Position numbers and translations under genes: made by a program
Notes under the pieces: generated by a model
What the model saw: the letters and a program-made list of their open reading frames with translations, nothing else
Told to the model about the DNA's origin: nothing
Databases searched by the model: none
Source: an uncultured Granulicatella sp.
Lineage (GTDB): Bacteria; Bacillota; Bacilli; Lactobacillales; Aerococcaceae
Reading direction: 5' to 3'
Length of the DNA stretch: 11,679 nt
Assembly: GCA_938017885.1 (NCBI GenBank)
Contig: CALIJD010000105.1
Span: 1-11,679, forward strand
In this document: piece by piece, positions 6,196 to 11,679 of the stretch
How the letters are laid out: the number at the start of each line of letters is the position of its first letter
Position numbering within the stretch: the stretch's first letter is position 1

Positions 6196-6870
6196 GTGGC
6201 GAAAAGAAAGAAAAGAAAAAGTAAATTCGCGTTTCATCTTGTAGAGTGGTTTAAGTCATTATCTAAATTGACGGCGCTTCTCCTCGTAGCTGTAACGAGT
6301 GTTCTTTTAGCCGGAACCATCACATGGTTGTCTGAAAATAAACCGCAGCACAAGGCAGAGACGTCTACAAGAGAGACCTTCATAGAGACGATTGCTCCAG
6401 CTGCCCAAAAAGCGTATCGCGATTATGGAGTATTGCCAAGTGTCAGTTTGGCGCAAGCAATCCTCGAATCGAACTGGGGCGAAAGCTTATTAGCGAGCAA
6501 ATATTATAATTTATATGGGGTAAAAGCGACGACCGTACAACCGAATGTAGTGCTTGAGACAGCAGAATTTGTCAATGAAACATGGATTACGATTAATGGT
6601 CGTTTTCGTGTGTATGATAGCTGGGCAGATTCAGTGGAGGCTCATGCGCAACTGTTGGCATATGGGGTAGATTGGGATCCAACGCTCTATCATAAAGTGC
6701 TAGGGGCTAGAAATTATAAACAAGCAGCTCAAGCCTTGCAAGATGCAGGGTATGCCACCGACCCAACCTATGCACAAAAGCTGATTCAAATGATTGAAGA
6801 ACATCAATTGTATCAATATGATAAATTGCCAAGCGAAGAAACAACCGCATCTGTGCGAAGAGATTCTTAA
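6196..6870 (+). CDS. Membrane-anchored GH73 endo-beta-N-acetylglucosaminidase
   Basis: Family role: hydrolyses the glycan backbone of peptidoglycan between GlcNAc and MurNAc, for wall remodelling or daughter-cell separation. Seen (numbered from GTG 6196, 224 residues): a strongly basic cytoplasmic N-terminus (AKRKKRKSK), one TM segment at about 25-44, then the GH73 domain from about 60. The catalytic Glu is residue 91 in AQAILESNWGES; KYYNLYGVKA is the typical Y.NL.G motif; GRFRVYDSWADSVEAH and YATDPTYAQKLIQMI complete the domain. There are no LysM, SH3 or choline-binding repeats, so tethering comes only from the TM helix. Start: GTG 6196 is preferred over the in-frame ATG at 6160 (236 residues) on ribosome-site strength and promoter position; this choice is uncertain. 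It lies 43 bases before the PurK-like gene with no terminator between them, so read-through is possible. Confidence 0.88.
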   Translation: MAKRKKRKSKFAFHLVEWFKSLSKLTALLLVAVTSVLLAGTITWLSENKPQHKAETSTRETFIETIAPAAQKAYRDYGVLPSVSLAQAILESNWGESLLASKYYNLYGVKATTVQPNVVLETAEFVNETWITINGRFRVYDSWADSVEAHAQLLAYGVDWDPTLYHKVLGARNYKQAAQALQDAGYATDPTYAQKLIQMIEEHQLYQYDKLPSEETTASVRRDS

Positions 6871-6913
6871 GAAATCAAATTCATTCTAACGTATGCAAAA
6901 GGAGAGGATATAC

Positions 6914-8038
6914 ATGAGTCAATTATTACCAGGATCCATTGTCGGCATCATTGGGGGAGACGAGCAAGTTGCATCTGTTGCAATTGCTGCTAGAAAGATG
7001 GGGTATGTTGTATATAGCTACCATCAATCGAACGAGGCTGCTATTTCGATGGCAGAATATGAAATTGTGTCTTCCTATGATGACCGTGCATCCTTACTTG
7101 ATTTTGCTGAGAAAGTAGATACTCTCCTTCTGATGACGAATTTAGTTTCTGTAGACACATTAGTGGCTCTAAGTAGTAAAACAAGATATTACCAATCATT
7201 GGAGCTAGCCGAAATTTCTCAAAATCGTACGGTCGAAAAATTATTTTTAGAAGAACATGCAATCAACGTAGCCCCTTATGGGATTGTCACCCATGTTGGG
7301 GAATTACCTACTTTATTAGAAAGTATTGGGCTTCCAGCTTTTCTAGAAAGTAATCAAGTCCATAGTCGTTATGAAGAACCTATCGAATTATATGATCAAG
7401 ATATTGACGAGCGAGTTTTGGGGAAAATTGAAGAAGGGCCAAGTATGTTGACTGCCTTTGTGCCTGCTCAACGCCATTTTTCGTTGACTGTTGTTCGCGA
7501 CTATGAAGATCGTGTAACGATTTTACCAATTACAGAAGATGTATATATCTCTGGAAAATTAAAGTATAGTATTGCTTCACGTCGGATGAATCCAGAATGG
7601 GTTCAAGAGTTGAAGAGAATTGCTTTTAAAGTCGTAGATTATCTTTCAGGGTCAGTGGTGCTATCGATTCAAGTGTTGATGGGAAATAATGGCATTTTTT
7701 ATGTAAAATCGATTAATCAACTGCCTTTAATCCAACAACAATTTGGAAGTGCACAACTAGGAAAAGGATTATCGGACATCATTACGCGAGTAGCCACAGG
7801 ACTTCCGGTGGAATACAAGAAACCTACTGAAGAAATGATTCTAGTGCCGATTTATGAATCCATGCTCGAAAAAGCAAGTTTATTAACACTATTGAAACCA
7901 AAATGGGATTTTGAATTTTTCCAAACCTCACCTAAGAGAGCAACAGACATCTTAGGAGTGATTCGATTAAGTGGAGGGTCCAGTGTGGATTTACTTGGAG
8001 AGATTGAAGTTTCAGATTTATTCTTTAATGGAAAATAG
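6914..8038 (+). CDS. PurK-like ATP-grasp protein, probably catalytically degenerate
   Basis: Related to PurK, N5-carboxyaminoimidazole ribonucleotide synthetase of purine synthesis. Seen: 374 residues with PurK layout: N-terminal LLPGSIVGIIGG (residues 4-15), AARKMGY, EYEIVSSYDD, then an ATP-grasp-like half with FVPAQRHFSLTVVRD and the strand ending LKYSIASRR, both at the places of PurK's FVPFERELS and HYSIAP. Key positions differ from what I recall of functional PurK: GGGQLG is replaced by GGDEQV, the glycine-rich GYDGKGQ loop is absent, the EEF hinge reads LTAF, and the metal/substrate segment (VELF and NEIAPRPHNSGH) reads IQVL and KSINQLPLIQQQFG. I infer a pseudoenzyme or a PurK fold with a new role. 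Start: the ATG at 6914 follows AAGGAGAGG; the in-frame ATG at 6893 lies upstream of that site. pcrA starts 24 bases after the stop. Confidence 0.78.
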   Translation: MSQLLPGSIVGIIGGDEQVASVAIAARKMGYVVYSYHQSNEAAISMAEYEIVSSYDDRASLLDFAEKVDTLLLMTNLVSVDTLVALSSKTRYYQSLELAEISQNRTVEKLFLEEHAINVAPYGIVTHVGELPTLLESIGLPAFLESNQVHSRYEEPIELYDQDIDERVLGKIEEGPSMLTAFVPAQRHFSLTVVRDYEDRVTILPITEDVYISGKLKYSIASRRMNPEWVQELKRIAFKVVDYLSGSVVLSIQVLMGNNGIFYVKSINQLPLIQQQFGSAQLGKGLSDIITRVATGLPVEYKKPTEEMILVPIYESMLEKASLLTLLKPKWDFEFFQTSPKRATDILGVIRLSGGSSVDLLGEIEVSDLFFNGK

Positions 8039-8062
8039 TTCCTCAAGGAAAGGAAAGAGTAA

Positions 8063-10384
8063 GTGAAAAATTCAAACGAATTAATTAAGGGAATGAACCC
8101 TCGCCAAAAAGAAGCGGTTATGCATACACAAGGTCCGCTTCTCGTAATGGCGGGTGCTGGAAGCGGAAAGACACGTGTTTTGACGCATCGAATGGCTTAT
8201 ATTTTAGCCGAGGAAGAAGTTCAACCTTGGAATATTCTAGCGATTACGTTTACGAATAAAGCGGCCAGCGAGATGAAAGAACGTGTGAGTGCTCTAGTGG
8301 GCGAACAAGCAGGCGATATGTGGGTATCCACTTTCCACTCAATGTGCGTTCGCATTTTAAGAAGAGATTGTGAACGCATCGGCCTTGCAAAGTCGTTTAC
8401 GATTATCGATTCTGGGGATCAACTATCCGCAATGAAACGAATTATGCAGAAGTTGAATATTGATTCGGATAAGTTTGATGCACGTGGAATTTTAGCAAGT
8501 ATTAGTAATGCAAAAAATAATTTTGAAGATGCGGAAACCTTCGCAAAGACACATGTGAACTTCATGGACCAAATAACCGCGAAGTGCTATGTCGAATACG
8601 AAGCAGAAAAACGCAAAAATATGACCGTTGACTTTGATGATTTAATCATGTTAACGGTGAAATTGTTTAAAGAGCATCCAGATGTACTAGCGTATTATCA
8701 ACAAAAATTCCATTATATCCATGTGGATGAGTACCAAGATACAAACCATGCACAATACTTACTGGTTCAACTGCTAGCGGATAAGTTCAAAAATATTTGC
8801 GTGGTTGGGGACGCCGATCAAAGCATTTACGGTTGGCGTGGAGCCGATATGGAGAATATCTTGTCGTTTGAACACGATTATCCACAGGCGAAAGTGGTCT
8901 TACTAGAGCAAAATTATCGTTCAACGAAGACAATTTTAAAAGCAGCCAATCAAGTAATTGAAAATAATCAAAATCGTAAACCAAAAGAGCTATGGACCGA
9001 AAATGAAGCAGGGGACAAGATTACTTATTATTGTGCGGCTTCCGGTTATGAAGAGTCTCGTTATGTGATGAGAACTATTCAAAAGATGGTGAATTTTGAA
9101 GGGTACGATTATAGTGATTTTGCAGTTTTATACCGTAGTAATGCCCAATCACGGACCCTTGAAGAAGATTTATTAAAAGCGAATATGCCTTTCAAAATGG
9201 TAGGGGGGCAACGATTCTACGAGCGCATGGAAATCAAGGATTTACTAGCCTATTTACGTTTATTAGTGAACCCGACCGATGACTTTAGCTTCAGACGTGT
9301 TGTGAATGCGCCAAAACGCGGTATTGGTGGAAAGAGTATTGAAAAATTAGAAGACTTTGCTCAAATGCACGGTTTTTCTCTTTTAGAAGCTTCCGCTGAG
9401 ACGACTCTTAATGGGATTAGCGGGAAAGCTGGAAAAGGCTTAGCCGATTTTGCAAAGCTAATTAGCGATTTAACGAAGATGCAAGAGTTCGTTTCGCTAA
9501 CCGATTTAATCGAAGAAGTCATGATAAAATCAGGCTATATTGCGTCTCTTGAACAGGCGCACACCATGGAAGCTGATGCGCGAATCGATAATATGCGGGA
9601 ATTCTTATCCGTAGCCAAAGAGTTTGAAGAAAAACGGTTCGATTCTGAAGCAGAAGAATCGGCTTTAGTCCAATTCTTAACGGATTTATCCTTAGTGACG
9701 GATATGGAAAATGAAGAAGAAACGAGTGCTTCACAAATTACATTGATGACCTTGCATGCGGCAAAAGGGTTAGAGTTCCCGGTTGTGTTCCTTGTAGGGA
9801 TGGAAGACGGAATTTTCCCTTCTGCAAGAACCTTACAAGAAGGTGATGAAGAAGAGGAACGTCGATTGGCCTATGTAGGGATTACACGTGCAGAGAAAAA
9901 GCTCTTTATGACACGTGCGTATTCAAGACTGCTCTACGGGAAAACGCAACATTACCGCGAGTCTCGTTTTATGCAAGAAATTGATGATAAACTTCTTCAA
10001 AAAGAAGGAGAAACGATTAGCGACTCTTATTATTCAAGTAGTTTCTACTCAGAAAAACCAAGTTATAACAGAGGTTCTTCTGCAACAGGTGGGGGACTCT
10101 TTGATCGTTACCGCAACACGAATGCGCAAAAGAATGAGGGGTATTTACAAAAGAAATCTCACTCTTCTGCAAGCATTCAGCGCGTAGAAAAACAAACGCC
10201 AACGTCTGCTTCAAATGATGGATGGACGGTTGGAATGAAAGTATCTCATAAGAAATGGGGGACGGGAACTGTAGTCCGTATTACCGGTGAAGGAGACCGT
10301 CAAGAACTTGACGTGGCTTTTGCTGGGGTGGGGATTAAACGACTCCTTGCAAGTTTTGCCCCAATTGAAAAAATCGAAGAATAG
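8063..10384 (+). CDS. pcrA: ATP-dependent DNA helicase PcrA
   Basis: Superfamily 1A 3'-5' helicase of Gram-positive bacteria, acting in nucleotide excision repair, rolling-circle plasmid replication, removal of recombinase filaments and resolution of transcription conflicts. All motifs are seen in 773 residues: Q-motif MNPRQKEAV (11-19), Walker A GAGSGKT with Lys36, Ia TFTNKAASEM, Walker B VDEYQDTN with Asp222-Glu223, motif III GDADQSIYGWRG (249-260), motif IV LEQNYRS, motif V TLHAAKGLEF with His565, and motif VI YVGITRAEKK with Arg609. A flexible Ser/Tyr-rich linker (about 650-718) leads to the C-terminal Tudor-like domain (721-773: W.VGMKVSHKKWGTGTVV), which in B. subtilis PcrA contacts RNA polymerase. 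The start is a GTG preceded by AAAGGAAAGAG; no ATG gives the complete N-terminus. ligA begins 9 bases after the stop, the classic pcrA-ligA pair. Confidence 0.98.
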   Translation: MKNSNELIKGMNPRQKEAVMHTQGPLLVMAGAGSGKTRVLTHRMAYILAEEEVQPWNILAITFTNKAASEMKERVSALVGEQAGDMWVSTFHSMCVRILRRDCERIGLAKSFTIIDSGDQLSAMKRIMQKLNIDSDKFDARGILASISNAKNNFEDAETFAKTHVNFMDQITAKCYVEYEAEKRKNMTVDFDDLIMLTVKLFKEHPDVLAYYQQKFHYIHVDEYQDTNHAQYLLVQLLADKFKNICVVGDADQSIYGWRGADMENILSFEHDYPQAKVVLLEQNYRSTKTILKAANQVIENNQNRKPKELWTENEAGDKITYYCAASGYEESRYVMRTIQKMVNFEGYDYSDFAVLYRSNAQSRTLEEDLLKANMPFKMVGGQRFYERMEIKDLLAYLRLLVNPTDDFSFRRVVNAPKRGIGGKSIEKLEDFAQMHGFSLLEASAETTLNGISGKAGKGLADFAKLISDLTKMQEFVSLTDLIEEVMIKSGYIASLEQAHTMEADARIDNMREFLSVAKEFEEKRFDSEAEESALVQFLTDLSLVTDMENEEETSASQITLMTLHAAKGLEFPVVFLVGMEDGIFPSARTLQEGDEEEERRLAYVGITRAEKKLFMTRAYSRLLYGKTQHYRESRFMQEIDDKLLQKEGETISDSYYSSSFYSEKPSYNRGSSATGGGLFDRYRNTNAQKNEGYLQKKSHSSASIQRVEKQTPTSASNDGWTVGMKVSHKKWGTGTVVRITGEGDRQELDVAFAGVGIKRLLASFAPIEKIEE

Positions 10385-11679
<1,295 letters not shown>

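Noticed and set aside
6893..6895. ATG at 6893 as start of the PurK-like protein
   Set aside because: The GGAGAGG ribosome site lies downstream of it and points to the ATG at 6914, which also matches where PurK begins.
6871..6913. Separate promoter for the PurK-like-pcrA-ligA genes
   Set aside because: The 43-base gap has no convincing -35/-10 pair and no terminator; a promoter inside the end of the glucosaminidase gene cannot be excluded, but none was clear.
9915..10187. 90-codon ORF overlapping the 3' part of pcrA
   Set aside because: It is out of frame within an unbroken, full-length helicase, with low-complexity Lys-rich translation and no sign of its own expression signals.

Overview
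The window reads as a chromosomal segment of a low-GC Gram-positive bacterium, most likely order Lactobacillales. The signs are strong GGAGG-type ribosome binding sites, a PcrA with the Firmicutes C-terminal RNA-polymerase-binding domain, NAD-dependent LigA directly downstream, an OatA-type wall acyltransferase and a YtrA-type GntR operon. A Carnobacteriaceae/Granulicatella-like genus would fit, but this is a weak guess. I see no mobile element, phage gene, CRISPR array, tRNA or rRNA. No gene-free stretch exceeds about 155 bp.

Layout: (1) 2-1669, the 3' part of an OatA-like membrane O-acyltransferase with an extracellular SGNH domain, closed by a terminator. (2) 1732-4866, a self-contained operon: a strong promoter overlapped by two near-identical inverted-repeat operators 32 bp apart, a YtrA-like GntR repressor, an ABC ATPase, a six-TM permease and an exported protein of unknown function. 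It ends in a bidirectional terminator. (3) 4910-5416 (minus), a small aromatic-acid-exporter/FUSC-like membrane protein, divergent from (4) 5528-6088, a protein with a Cro/CI-like HTH N-terminus. Their promoters lie back to back and each carries a short palindrome. (5) 6196-6870, a membrane-anchored GH73 glucosaminidase. (6) 6914-11679, a PurK-like ATP-grasp protein that appears to have lost its catalytic residues, then pcrA and the first two thirds of ligA, tightly spaced and probably co-transcribed.

Functionally the left half is about the cell envelope: wall O-acetylation, an ABC system of the type induced by wall-active antibiotics in Bacillus, and a wall hydrolase. The right half is DNA repair/replication (PcrA helicase, LigA ligase) preceded by the PurK-like protein. 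The most unusual items are the PurK-like probable pseudoenzyme in front of pcrA-ligA, the paired operators of the YtrA-type operon together with its unknown exported protein, and the divergent HTH/exporter pair.
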